DNA from: Oxytricha trifallax
Taxonomy: Eukaryota; Ciliophora; Spirotrichea; Sporadotrichida; Oxytrichidae
Assembly: GCA_000711775.1 (NCBI GenBank)
Contig: ARYC01017910.1
Coordinates: forward strand, 1 to 64,000
Reading direction: 5' to 3'
Length of the DNA stretch: 64,000 nt
The notes below the pieces were generated by a model that saw nothing but the letters and a program-made list of their open reading frames with translations, had not been told where the DNA came from and did no database searches. How positions within the stretch are numbered: the stretch's first letter is position 1; every line of letters starts with the position of its first letter. The position numbers were made by a program, and so were the translations under genes. This document shows positions 49,501 to 61,500 of the stretch, in pieces.

Positions 49501-50266
49501 CCATAAGTAATATGAACATAATATATAAGAATTGATTTATTCTTATCAATTTTCCTATTAAATTATAAGTAACTTCAACCTTCAGCTAAAGCTGTTGTAA
49601 ATAATGTAAATATTTTTGTTGGATTTGCTGTTGGAATAACCGACTTGATGATATATTTTATTTTATTAAAAGTAGTGGAAGTTATATTTTTTAATATTTT
49701 TTTCAAGTATGAACTTATTTGTATGCTAAATATTTCCATTTTATAATGTTTATAATTTGTAATATTTATCTTTCCATTAAGATATTGACAAATATTTCAT
49801 AAAAATTAACATTTTTTTGAAAATTTACCTATAGTTTTATTCTTTATACTTTTAAAAGTAAATTTTATGCATAAATATCTTTAATTAATAAAAATGGGAA
49901 TATATAGAAATTTCAGAAATAAAGGACAATGTTTTAATTTTATTATAGAAATAAGTAAAATTATCTTTTTTTATGATAATTTACAGTGAAAAACAAATTT
50001 AATCAGGAAGTATTTTTTAAAAAAATTATTTTATATAGAGATAATTAAAAAAATGATTAAGAACGATTGCAACCTTTACGTAAATACTTGCACTCTTGGC
50101 AAAAACTTCTAAATGCCAGTAGGAGTAAAGAAAGATTCAGTAGATGCGAACATATATATGGGAGGAGCCTACGCATTTTTAGTTGTTGAAATTGAGTGCT
50201 ACTAAGTTTAGAATAAAAATTTGTTTTATTTACAATTATAAAAACATAAATTTAATTAAAGTTTGA
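46549..50266 (+). CDS. RING-finger / B-box-like / TLDc-domain protein, many MDSs
   Basis: ATG 46549 (MNEKQNSLDPKVDSSSAEEI). The RING-like domain is KCQSCGFQF, MLPCGDQACLECVRTK, FYCEDCKEDIKIP (Asp where His is usual in LPCGH). A B-box-like segment follows: SCATHKG and FVCTSCIKNEH. The middle is coiled and low complexity. The C-terminal TLDc domain shows LLFRGSRDGFGAWKFHEMCD, NKGKVLVLIKTNYE, NDCNLYVNTCTLGKNFQMP, GGAYAFLVVEIECYQV. Clear IESs are 46955-47036 (TTTAGAGT), one near 49162-49232 (AAAGT) and 50210-50264 (AAGTTT), whose removal creates the TGA stop. Ubiquitin-ligase activity is inferred from RING; TLDc proteins are linked to oxidative-stress protection and V-ATPase. Middle junctions are unresolved. 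Confidence 0.85.
46955..47036. other. IES in RING domain, pointer TTTAGAGT
   Basis: TTTAGAGT at 46947-46954 and 47029-47036; deletion restores CGDQACLECVRTK. Confidence 0.92.
48436..48645 (+). repeat. 107-bp tandem duplication of exon plus intron
   Basis: Two near-identical units (48436-48542, 48543-48645). Each reads KILK, then a GT-AG intron of about 29 nt (GTATATTTAA...TATTTTAG), then IIQSNLKEQSLKNAGEALI in the RING/TLDc frame. Both copies read in frame, so either both are used or one is an alternative MDS. Confidence 0.88.
50210..50264. other. IES that hides the stop codon, pointer AAGTTT
   Basis: AAGTTT at 50204-50209 and 50259-50264. Without deletion the frame stays open to about 50390; after deletion it ends EIECYQV-TGA, the natural end of a TLDc domain. 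Confidence 0.85.
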
Positions 50267-50424
50267 ATGAAACAAAGCGATTAAAATTTCAATATCAGTC
50301 TTAATAAACTTTCTCTTAATTAATATAAAAAATTATTTACTTTTTTCTTATTATCTAGAAAAATTGTTAAATATTGAATTTAAATATTTGAGTAATTGCC
50401 CATTGTGGGGGAAAAAACAATTTT

Positions 50425-50835
50425 TTTCCTAAAAATTTCATAATATCCTTTAAATGACAAAAACATAAAAATAACTTATTATAACGGAATAAGCAGGTCT
50501 GTAAGTCACTAATGATGTTCTTAAGAAGTACAAAGAACCTTTTCTAAAATTTATCTCTAAATTAACTAGTAAAATAACAATAAATTTAAGTCAGATAAAC
50601 TATTATGCTTTGTTTAATTTTATGTGTAATTTGTGAATTAATAAAAATCTACTCTGGTGTATTTGACTTAAATTTATTGTTATTTTACTAGTTAATGTAG
50701 AGATAAATTATAAAATAGATTCTTTATACTTCTTAAGAATATCATTAGTGACCTTAGAGACCTGTTTATTCGTGATAAAAAGTTATTTTTATGTATTTGT
50801 CATTTAAAGTATATTATGAAATTTTGAAAGAACTA
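50425..50835. mobile_element. Palindromic element, family 4
   Basis: Inverted arms of about 180 bp, e.g. TTAACTAGTAAAATAACAAT near 50560 and its complement near 50676, CAGGTCTGTAAGTCACTAAT near 50494 matched near 50745. Arms show about 10% mismatches. No ORF; ends not defined clearly enough to call a target duplication. Confidence 0.85.
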
Positions 50836-50949
50836 ATAAATTTTGATTTTTTATAAAAATAAATATAACATAAATTCCTCACTCCCAAATATCTTATTAT
50901 AAGTTATTATTTCAAATGAATTTATAATTATTAAATCCTCATTATATTA

Positions 50950-52828
50950 ATGGAATCTTAATAATAACAAGATACAACTTCCTTCAAGACACCCTTTATT
51001 ATTGGTAAATGGCGTGGACAAGGTCGACTATTAGACCGTGATGTTTGTTACACAGAGGAGAGCACCTATATTTAAATCCCCAAAACCACTTAATGAGTTT
51101 TATATGTGTTTTGATTGATGAGGGTAATGTTGGAGGATTAGGGTTTATTAGTGTTAGGAAGTATCATTTTTACTTTTGTTGTGAAAATATGAAAGTTTTT
51201 TATGATCAATTTTTATATACTCAACTTATATTACCTCATTATTATAAGTATGATATAGTATTTTAATTGGAAAAAACATAAGTTTGACTGACATTTTCTT
51301 GTGCTTTTCATTTTCCTCTTAAGTTCTCATTTTTACTCATCATTTTTATGAAATTTGATGATTACATCATTTCAATTTTGAATTTTTTATCATAAATAAT
51401 TTTAAATTCAAATCAATACTTTCTTTTCTTTAAGCTTGCGTTATTTAATAACATATTTTCATCCAATACAATAATGTTTGTAAGCGTAAGTAAAATTTAT
51501 ATAAATAATATGAATAAATTAGTGATTTCAAGGTGATTGAGAGCAACTTTCATGAAATGTTATAGATCTAAATGTACTATAAATGGATATCAACCTTAGG
51601 TTTTTTGTGTTTATAACTTTTATTAATTCTTAGACACCTATTTTCTATGAGTATCTTATAAGGTCAACCCTGTAGAGAGAAATCGATATAATTACTGAAA
51701 ACTGTAACAAATTTCAGAGATAGATTTCAATTTTAACCAATTTAATTTCATTAAATTAGCACTAAATTTGTTTAAATTTAATTAGTACTGGTACTAAATT
51801 AGCTTAATTTTAATTGGTACCAATTTAATAGTACAAAAACTTAATTATTATCTAGTTTATACTACTAAGGTTTTAGTGGAAAAGTTCTAATCTAGTTCAA
51901 AATCATATTGGTACCTGTACAAATGTGAATTTTTACTAAATTGGTACCAAGGTATTTTTAAAAATGGAGTCCCTCAAAATTATAAGAAGATGTTTTCATT
52001 AAATTATGCAATTTTTAATGAAATTTAAGGAAGCAATAAATGTACCATCATTTAAATTTTTGTAGTTGGATGATTTCAACATAGCAATATATGCAGAAGT
52101 AGTGATGAATAGATTAAAGATTTTACCTAAAAAATAAAAAATAACATCATCTCACAACAAAATGGAAAATGATATAAAAGAAAGCCATATTCCCAACATT
52201 ACCCTCATTTATAAAAAAACACATATAAAAATCATGAAGGGGTTTTTGGATTTTGATTCTATTGAGACAAGAACCTGCTATTGTAATTAACGCACAGCAA
52301 TTTACTAAACATGCCATATCTGGGGCACCTATGCATGCCGAAAATGGCTTCATCAAGATTCTTTTACAAATTTCAAACTAATTATGCGCATATAATTATG
52401 CATTTAATTAAGCTAATTTGATTCTTCCAGTAAAGGATGAAGAAGGAAAAAATAAAACAGAGGCAAATTATTCTCATCCATTTAGTCTAAATGAATTTGA
52501 TTTTGGAAATTATGAATCAGTTAATAATAAGCTAACAATTGCAGCTATAGAACCCGAACATTTTATTTTATAAAAAATAATCAATTCTATTTGTTTAGAT
52601 TTTGATCAACATTTTTATAAGTAGAAATTGATATTTACGTTTATAATTAATAATATTAAGTATTTCTAAAGAGGCAAGACTGCGAAAGGTAAACAGACAA
52701 CAGGACTGAAAAGATCTTACTGGCTGGATTCAGAGACTGGCGATCTTTGTTACCAAATTGATTTGGCTGTTGATGGTGGAGAGCTCAAGCCTCATTTAGA
52801 ATGCAGAATGAAAAAAATAGTAGAATGA
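50950..52828 (+). CDS. Nitrobindin-type (THAP4 C-terminal/DUF1794) beta-barrel protein, split by a mini-TBE
   Basis: ATG 50950; the first MDS reads FKTPFIIGKWRGQGRLLDRD. The 1183-bp mini-TBE (51073-52255) follows, then ILLRQEPAIVINAQQFTKHA, SGAPMHAENGFIKIL, LTIAAIEPEHF, GLKRSYWLDSETGDLCYQID and LKPHLECRMKKIVE at TGA 52826. The pattern GxWRGxG, APMHAExGF and the final QPHL/KPHL motif matches the nitrobindin family of small heme-binding barrels; His in KPHL is the likely heme ligand region. IES 52374-52436 (pointer GATTCTT); another junction near 52570-52660 is unresolved. The family is thought to handle NO or peroxynitrite. Confidence 0.88.
51073..52255. mobile_element. Mini-TBE 1 (gene-less TBE derivative) inside the nitrobindin ORF
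   Basis: Left end TAAATCCCCAAAACCACTTA, right end complement of CAAAATCCAAAAACCCCTT; inverted repeats continue through ATATGTGTTTTGATTGATGA and AGGGTAATGTTGG. Flanked by ATT on both sides (51070-51072, 52256-52258), the TBE-type ANT target. No ORF left, but it keeps the AGTACT/GGTACC-rich TBE internal block. Removing it with one ATT joins TEESTYI to LLRQEPAIV in frame. Confidence 0.93.
52374..52436. other. IES in nitrobindin gene, pointer GATTCTT
   Basis: GATTCTT at 52367-52373 and 52430-52436; deletion joins NGFIKIL to PVKDEEGKNK in frame. Confidence 0.85.
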
Positions 52829-53034
52829 TGGAAAAATGCTTCATTTTTAATTAGAAACTTTTAAATTAATACAAAAGTTATACCATGTCTAAGATATAGT
52901 TTTTATTCATTCTTAATTAAAATCTTATTTTTTAAAGAAAATCTAAAATATCAATTAGGATTATATAATTAAATTCATGATTTTATTTATCATTTTCATT
53001 ATAATTATCCCTATTATGAAGTATATGCCTAATA

Positions 53035-53448
53035 TTGTATGAATGCATATGAAATTGGGAAATTAAACCTAATTAAATTAGTTATAAATAAAATTAGTGG
53101 CAGTTAAAGTTGGCCAATTTAAACGATTTTGGGCTCACTCGAAAGAGAATTCAAAATTAGCCGAAATGTATTATTGGCTGTAGAATATTATCTCATCCAT
53201 GGAGAGACATAATTTCACTTTAAAATGAGGGTATAATATAATGAACTAAGAAGGTCCAATTAAAGTTAAGTTAACTCGTTTAGGAGAATGCGATAAAAAA
53301 GTACCGCCAATATAAAGTTCAGCTAATTTTAAATTCTCTATCGAATGAGCCCAAGATCGTTTAAATTTGCCAACTTTAACTACCAATATTTTGGTTTATA
53401 TTAAATATAATTAGAATTTATTCTCCAATTTCAAATGTATTCCTACAA
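53035..53448. mobile_element. TA-flanked palindromic element, family 1, copy D
   Basis: Ends TTGTATGAATGCATATG and CAAATGTATTCCTACAA, TA at 53033-53034 and 53449-53450. Arms diverged by perhaps 10-15%. Intergenic, between the nitrobindin gene and the membrane-protein gene. Confidence 0.9.
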
Positions 53449-53450
53449 TA

Positions 53451-55531
53451 ATAATTTTGTTAATAAATTAATAGATATAACTGATAATATATAGATATAT
53501 AGATTTATAATTTATATTCTGATATTTATTTTAATCCTTAAACTATCTTTTCAATAAATGTCTTACTTATTAAATGTTTTCTTTTTTTATCCTACAAATT
53601 ACAGAGAAATATTTTATATGTTAAATAATTAAATAAAATATTGAGAGTTTAATAAGATTTATTAATGTATAATATTTTTAGCACGATAAGATTTAATAAT
53701 GCTATCATTTAATTAATCGACCATAATCTCTTCTTAAGTATCTTTATCAAAAGCTATACCGCTCTCCCTCTACATATTTCAATATATTTTTAATAAATTA
53801 AAATTATTGTAAGTTTTAATGATATTTATTGGTATGATTATTTTTAATATATCAATCAATAATTATTATAAATAATTACATAGGGGATTAGCCAGAGTTT
53901 TTTCTGTTCTTTGGTGATTATTAATTATTACTCTATTCTTAATAAGCTTATTTTATTTGTTATATTCTGGGATCTTTAGATAAAATCTCATTTTTCTGCT
54001 TTGTTTAAGTGTTTTATTAGTAAAATAAGCTGCTTTTTGAGAATATTTTTTATCTCATGTTCATTACAGGGGATTGTGAACTAAATATGGGTTGATTTGT
54101 GAAAATTTACTAATCCATTTTTTTCAGAGAATTGTTTGAAAAAGAGTAAGAATTTAGGAGGGGATCAACTTATAAATTTTTTATTAATGGAGTTCATTGA
54201 TATTATTAAGTAAATAAAAAAGATCAATAAACTCTATAATTAATTTGAAATTTAATTAAATTAAAAAGATATGGCTTAAAATTCTTATTCTTGTTGAATT
54301 TTGATTTCGATTATTAATTAGATTTATTCCTCTAAAACGTGCTAGTTTAATTGAGCTTAGTGATTTTCTTATTTTTTTCTGAACTATTATTTAAATTATT
54401 GTTCAAAGATTATATTTATTTTAATTTTATATATGATATATTTGCAATTATATTGAAAGAAGACTATTTATTTGAGAAAGCATGTTTGAATCAAAAATCA
54501 ATTAATAATTAAAACAATTTTTCATTATATAATGAGACTATAGAAAATTCAAATAAAATTAAATTTGATAGTAAATCCTTTAATTCTAAGTGGACTTTAA
54601 TATAGTGGAAATATTATTGAATCATATTGTGATTTTAGTGAACTCACAAAAACAGATTATTATATTCTCTTTCATAGACGATGAAATAAAATGTCCACAG
54701 CAATAACTTATGCATTAACAATTCCAATTAATTTCGAAATAATTTTCAAAAGTAGTACTGAATAAAATTACAATTAATTGTATATTATTATATTTTTTGA
54801 ATCATATTTATTCTTGCAATATTTTATTTTTTAAGATATATCTTTGATTGAATAATTCTATGGACTTAGAAATTCAACTTTAATCTTTTCACTTTTAAAC
54901 CTAGAATGGGGCATTTATTTAATCATCAAACTTGATGAATTTTTAGTTTTCATTACTTGACTCTATATTTAAATGTTTTTTTAATGTTTATTAATAATAA
55001 CAAATATTGAAATTATTAACTATTTAATGCTAAAATTAAACAAAAAAATAAGGGATAAAGAACTGAAAAGAGTTGATGAAACAGTTATGGAGCAAAAGAA
55101 TTCACTTAGTTAATAGTTTCATTTTTATCTTTATAAACCAGATAATAAAACAACAAAAACAGATAGATATAACAAAGGTTGTTAGATTTGATTTTATGAG
55201 AAAGTGATAGAAGTAATGTAAATTATATCAGTTCATATCAACTGAAAATGCTTTTTCTTTCATTTCGCATTGGCAATTTCATAATTCAAAAAAATTGTAA
55301 GTGACAAACTATTTACTATCGATTTTATCTTAAATTTATTCCTATTTCTAAGGTTGAGCATAAATTTTATTATGCTTCTCTTTTAATGGGAATAAAATTA
55401 TATCTCATAGCTTAATATTTTAAATGTTTTCTATTTCATCTAACTTGTTTTTTATTTTGTTCGTCTATTATGATTATTTAGTATTAAACTTATCAGTTTC
55501 ATTTTTTAATGTGGTGAGTTATTACTATTTT
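53451..55531. other. Intergenic AT-rich DNA
   Basis: No convincing ORF, RNA gene or repeat recognised. Confidence 0.5.
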
Positions 55532-58500
55532 TCAACATATTACTTCAAGTTGTGATCGTAGTCTTCGAAAACTATTTTATTCGTGAATTTTGAGAGAATT
55601 TTATTCAAAAACTTTGAGTAATATCTTGCTAAACTGCTAAAATTTCTTAAAAATACTAAAAACTAAATATAACCCAAAAAAATAGAAGCAGTTTAGTGAT
55701 TGTACTAAAGTACCTGTCCACAAGCAAATATAAAGTATGATAGAAATACTATTTTAAAAATTTTGATATTGCTAAAATAGAATTGATTAGGTAAATTAGA
55801 AATTTATAATAAAAAATCTAAATATCTATTATTTTAACTACCTCTAATTAGACATGCTTATAGATCAAATTTGGTTTAGTTTACTTACCGTAATGTTTCA
55901 AATAGTTAACGGCATCTGTGCATTTCGATTTCGGAGATTTCTTTTTTCTTAAAAAGCATTTGGCCGGTTTGACCAATTTGACCAGAGGTTTTTGTAGTCA
56001 AATTCCTCGGATTTAGAAATATATGTTATTTTATTGATTATTAATTAATTTAATATTAAAAATAAATATAATAATTAGTGATTTGACCGATTTGACTGAG
56101 TTAATTTGTTGTCATATTCTGAATAGTGTAACATGTAATATATTAAAAACGATTAAAATTAAAAACATCAGAAGCAGTTATGGAAGGAATCAAAACCTTA
56201 AAACCCCTTAGTGAGGTTTATAAGTGCTTTGATTTGTTGGAAATAGTAGGGGTCTTATTGGGGTTAGTAGAGAAATTAGGCCAATTTACAAAATAAGAAA
56301 TAGAAATTAGCGAAATTTAGGGTCGATATATGATGAGTAATATTTAGATTTACTCCTTAAGCTTAGGTATGGTACGTGTATTAATGTAGACTAAGTCAAA
56401 CCAGTTATGAATTATGCAACTATAGCAAAGCATCTGTGCAAGAGTGCCTCAACAGTTAGGTATCATTGCCTGTTAGCTGTTTAGCATTTTAGTTCTGGTA
56501 CTTGAAAGCATCCAGCAAAAAAATAAAAGTTCTCTCAGACTCATATATTGACTCCATCTGTGATTCTAAGACGCTTAAGTGCTGGGCACACTTTCCACTG
56601 GACTAACGAGGTGTAATGTTTCATCGCAAGTTTCCTGACGTGCGTATCTTGTTTTAGACTATTGCTAATATTTATAGAATAAATGGTATTACTTTCAAGA
56701 CTGTCAAAAGAGTGAAGAGAGTGATTGATTTTACAGTTCCATTTTATAGAAATAATTTAAACTATATATATATATGATAAAATGCAGAGGGCTATTGACA
56801 ATAACATCAGGTTCATACACGCTGATGAAGCTGTGTTTACCTTCAAAACCTTTATTAATAAGTTTTGGTATAAGAAGTATGATAATATAGAGGTCTACGA
56901 TTAGAAAGTAAAGGTTATAACCCATGCAATTTTAGCAGGTATTAGTGAAGACTCTGGCTTAGAAAGTTATGTTATTCATCCTCGCTCTATTAAGCGAGAG
57001 TAGTACATAGAGTTCCCACATAAGTTGAGAGATAAATACAACGATTAAGATATCATCCTGTTTGTTGACAGCCTCTCAGTTCATAAGACTAAGGTGTCTA
57101 AGAAAGCTTATGAAGAGTTAAACATTACTCCTGTGTACAATGTTCCTTACAGCCCATAATTTAATGGAATTGAATTCTACTGGAGTTAAATAAAGACTCA
57201 CTAAAAGAAACTGCTGCTATATCACCTTATGCATGACTTGCCCATCGATACAGTAGACTTAATTCAGAGTAGCTGCAAGAGAGTAAGCAAAAATAAGACA
57301 ACAGTTTGTGCGAGAGAAGGAAGAATAAATGTTTATAAATAAGTTTTAGATTTAAATTAATGAATTAGTTCACATATTAAATTAACCCAGAAAGGGATTA
57401 GGCTTCTCCTTTTTCTCCTTCTTTTCCTCTTCTTATGGCTTGCTTGTGCCCATATTTCTTCTTTTAGTCCCAGCTCCTGCATCTATGTTCATTTCATCTG
57501 GCTTTTAAACATCTTTATAAAGTTTCTTGCTCACTTCACGAATAGTCTATGACTTTCTCTCTCTGTGAACCTTTGCATGCTCTTTCATTAGGGATATACG
57601 AGTTTCAGGTTTCCCTACAAAGTTATGCGTCAAAGCTTACTAGAGAGGTAAGGATGCTTCTTAAGCTCCGCAAGCCAGGTCCCGCTTATGAGTATGCCTT
57701 GCTTCTTTTAATCTTCAGGAGAGATAGAATATCGTTTCTTGTGAGCTTCTTCAATGATTACTCTGAGACAACTCTCTCTTAAAGTGCCAAGAACACCAAA
57801 GAAGAAACTCCTTTCTGGAAGTTTGATAGAGAGTTGTTTCTTGGTAGGAAGATAAACTACCAACTCTTCATCATTCATCGCATCATCGTAGAGATTAGTG
57901 ATTAAAATCTCTGGGTAGTTTGGTATTTCAATCAACTTAATTTCATTGTTTTTGAAGGCTTTCTTCTCATCACAAAGCATAGCTTTTAAAAATGAAATTT
58001 TAGTACCTTCCATCGTTGGAAGGAATAATCCCACTATATTATATAATTAAGTATATGCTGCATACTTACCATGTTGAGTGAGGTATCGATAGATATCCTC
58101 CTTGCTTCTAAATCTTGAGATCATTTCTTAAGCTTCAACCCTCTTCATTGTAGTACTTATAGATTCCATCCTTGTTCCTTCTCTTCTTATTGAATTTCAA
58201 ATTATAATATATAGAGTTCTGGATCCTACTATTAAAAATCTTAATATTAAATATGGGCATCATATAGGAGGTCAACCTACTAAAGATACGTGGAGAAAGC
58301 TGGCAGAAACTGTAACAAATTTCAGAGATTGAGCTCCATTTTTATCAATTTAGTTCCATTAAGTTATTACTAAATTTGTTTAAATTTAATTAGTACTGGT
58401 ACTAATTCCGTTTAATTTTAATTGGTACCAATTTAATAGTACCAAAACTTAATTAGTACCTAGTTTTAAATTAATGAGGTTTTAATGGAAAAGTTTCAAA

Positions 58501-61500
58501 TTGGTTCAAAACCAAATTGGTACCAGTACCAACCTGAATTTTATCAAAGTTGGTACCAAAATTAAAAATATTAGGCATGAAAATAGAAAAATTATTGTCA
58601 TAAACTAAGCATAAATATTATGTCTAATACTTCAAAAAAATCAACCATTATTGTTGCAGTGCCAACTCCTGTACAGAGTAACTATAACTAGAGAGGATAT
58701 TAGAACTTTATAATAGAAATTGAAATTTGAATTTAAACATGGCGGCTAACTTAAATAGAAAAGCAGTTTCTCTTAGCAGTGGATATTCATAGCTAAATTT
58801 TGGCTCAACTAAAAGGCCAGAAGTTATTTATGTTAAGAGGGAGGTAAAGCTAAGAGCTCTTGAGTTTGAAGCTGAGGTCTTTAAAATTTAAGTTTAAAAC
58901 AAGAAGTAGAGTGCAGAGATGGGAGTTTAAACATAAGTTGAATTGTTTGAGGAAGATAAGGAACAGCAAACAATGGAAAAAATTAAAACATTTTAATGTG
59001 AATACTGCTAAAACTTCTTCTCAACTGAGTCTAGCTTGAAGAGGCACATTAAAGAGGTAAACTCTGGCAAAGCCAACATATATATAAAGCATGAAAAAAT
59101 TGGATGGAAGGTACTAATGCACAACTTGTATGAAGTCTTATACTCACTCTGCAAAAGTTAAGAAGCATAAGCAAAAACATCATCTTAGCGAATTCTTGAT
59201 TTAAGATAAGGAGACTTAATAACTTGTACCTCTAAAAGAAAATCAAATATTCTTGAGTCTTAAAGAGACCTGTCGGAGTAGCTCAAGAGACAGTCTCGCT
59301 TTGAATCTATGAACTAGCCTGCAGATCATACTTTTTAGCATGCTTTCAAGCGAAAGCAATGAGTATTCCTGCATTAAATGCAATTGAACTTAGTAGCTGC
59401 AATTAAAATTACTTGCACATAAGTGTGCCTAACTAGGCAAAGATTATAGTAGTTGATGAGCATACATACAAGGTATACCCTTTCAGCTATCTCATTAAAA
59501 ATGAGCAGTATTAAAATGAGTTTGCTAACGAATATATGATTCTTAGACAGGCTTAAAGAAAAGATTGCAAGAACTTGCTTAAGTTAAATGGTGTTATATT
59601 AGTTATGGTTTCATCTCATTAAGGCTTAGGAATTTGAAATGACTTTAAGAGACTATATATATCATAATAGATATCCTGATGACTTAAATGATATTCTTAC
59701 AGATATCATTAAGGGTGTCAAGAGTTGCATGAACTTGGATATGTTCATAGAGATTTGAAGCCTGAAAATGTTATGCTTAAGCTCTGCCCTTTAGAAGTCG
59801 TAGTTATCGATTTCAATAGAGCCTTAAGATAAGAGATATTGACTTTGGGAAAAGTTCTTGGCACTCCTGGATACTTCCCAATTAGAGAAAATGGACTAGT
59901 GGCTCAGTTCAGTTGGATGAATTAGCAATTTCCGCTATTATATTAGAGAGCGATATGGAATGTATGTCATACTTTGGAACAAGCACGAGAAATAATCAAT
60001 AAGTTGGGTTGCTAAACATAAAAAATAAGAAGAAATCTGTGATAAAATTAAGAAGATGGTTGAGATGGTTATAGTTAAAGCTCCACCATATCCAAGATAA
60101 ACATTAGATGAAATTCAAGAACAACTAAAGACAGCGAGATTCAAGAGGTATCACAAAGACAAGCAGATAAAATTTGTTTGAGTTAAGCACACTATTAATC
60201 ATTAAATATTCATTAAATTTATATAAAACCTGCATTTTCTCTATTAACCCCAATAAGACCCCAACTATACCCTACAAATCAAAGCACTTATAAACTTCAT
60301 CAATGGATTTTGGGGTTTTAAATGCGAACCTCTGTAATGGCATCGTAGAAATTGATAGATTTGCTTTCTAACAGAATACCGTTTGTGACAAGAACCTTAA
60401 GGAAAGCGTCATAAGATTCTTCGGTGTTCAAGAAACAAAAATGTAATCTACAATCTTTGTAAGAATAGTAATTGACTTTGATGAAGTTCTTGAGAGACTG
60501 AAAGTAGTGAACCAAAGTGGAATGGTGACATCATTTAATTTCATGAGAAAAGCATCATCAGTGTTAAGGTAGAGATATTTCAAGAAATCAACATCTTTTT
60601 GAAGACTACCGGCAATACAAATTTGAGCTCGGTAAGTAAGGCAACTCACTAAGTCTACTCTATCACTTTAATCATTGGTACAAGTTAGAAGTTTACAGAG
60701 TGTGGAAGAAGCAGAAAGGTCCGCATTCCTTCCATTACTGCTCCTAATGTTTTTTATTTTAATCGTTTTTAATATATTACATATTAAACTTTTCAGAATT
60801 TGACAACATAACTCATTCGAATCGGTAAAACTGGTCAAACCGGTCAAATGACATTTAAGAAAAAAGAAATCTCCGAAATCGAAATAGACAGATACCGTGT
60901 ACTATTTAAAACATAACGGTAAGTAGACTAAACCAAATTTGATCTATAAGCATGTATAATTAGAGACAGTAAAAATAATATATATTTATATTTTTTATTA
61001 TAAGTTTCTAATTTCCCAAATAAATTCTATTTTGCAATAATAAAACTCTATCAATTCAAATTTAGCCAAAATAAGTGAAGCCGAGTAATTTTCTAATTAA
61101 AAAATATATGAAAAGCAAATAAAGAAGCAATTGTAAAGAGCAATTACTATGAATATCAACAGTAGAGCATCTTGATTTTTCTAAACTTATTCTGATACAA
61201 AGAACATGCCCCCATATATAATTAAAGACTAAAAATGTTAAAATAAAATATCAAAAATTACTGATGCATAAGTAGCATGAAAATCTAATTTGTTAAACCT
61301 TGGATCTATATAAGGCTTCAATCGGTGACTCAACTGAGCTTGTACTAAACTTACTATTAACTTATTAAAAATTAAGTTTAATTAAAATCATTATTTATTA
61401 AGGGAATTATTCCCATTAGAGCCTAGAGATGATTATAAAATCAATAGAATATTCTTACTTTGACTGTTAAATGAGTTCTTGGAATGAATGTAGAGCAAAT

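Larger units (their letters stand above)
56191..60320 (+). mobile_element. TBE-type telomere-bearing transposon, copy 2
   Basis: 4130 bp; left end CAAAACCTTAAAACCCC, right end complement TAAAACCCCAAAATCC, inverted repeats about 80 bp. Perfect AAT target duplication (56188-56190, 60321-60323). Same gene order as copy 1. Inserted inside the core ORF of the family 5 element. Confidence 0.96.
55769..61037. mobile_element. TA-flanked palindromic element (family 5), split by TBE copy 2, inside the membrane-protein ORF
   Basis: Outer arms are inverted repeats: left from TTGCTAAAATAGAATTGATT, right ending with the complement of TTGCAAAATAGAATTTATT, continuing through TGCTTATAGATCAAATTTGG and GAAATCTCCGAAATCGAAAT-type sequence to about 56188 and 60700. 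TA at 55767-55768 and 61038-61039. The core holds a non-TBE coding remnant and a complete TBE. Without the TBE the element is about 1.14 kb. Removing it with one TA restores the host ORF (LIEFYY to QNFQNSISIILYI). Confidence 0.92.

Noticed and set aside
15529..52828. Scrambled or inverted MDS order was looked for in every gene
   Set aside because: All MDSs that could be joined by pointers are in linear order and on one strand; only the small patch at 41470-41600 remains unplaced.
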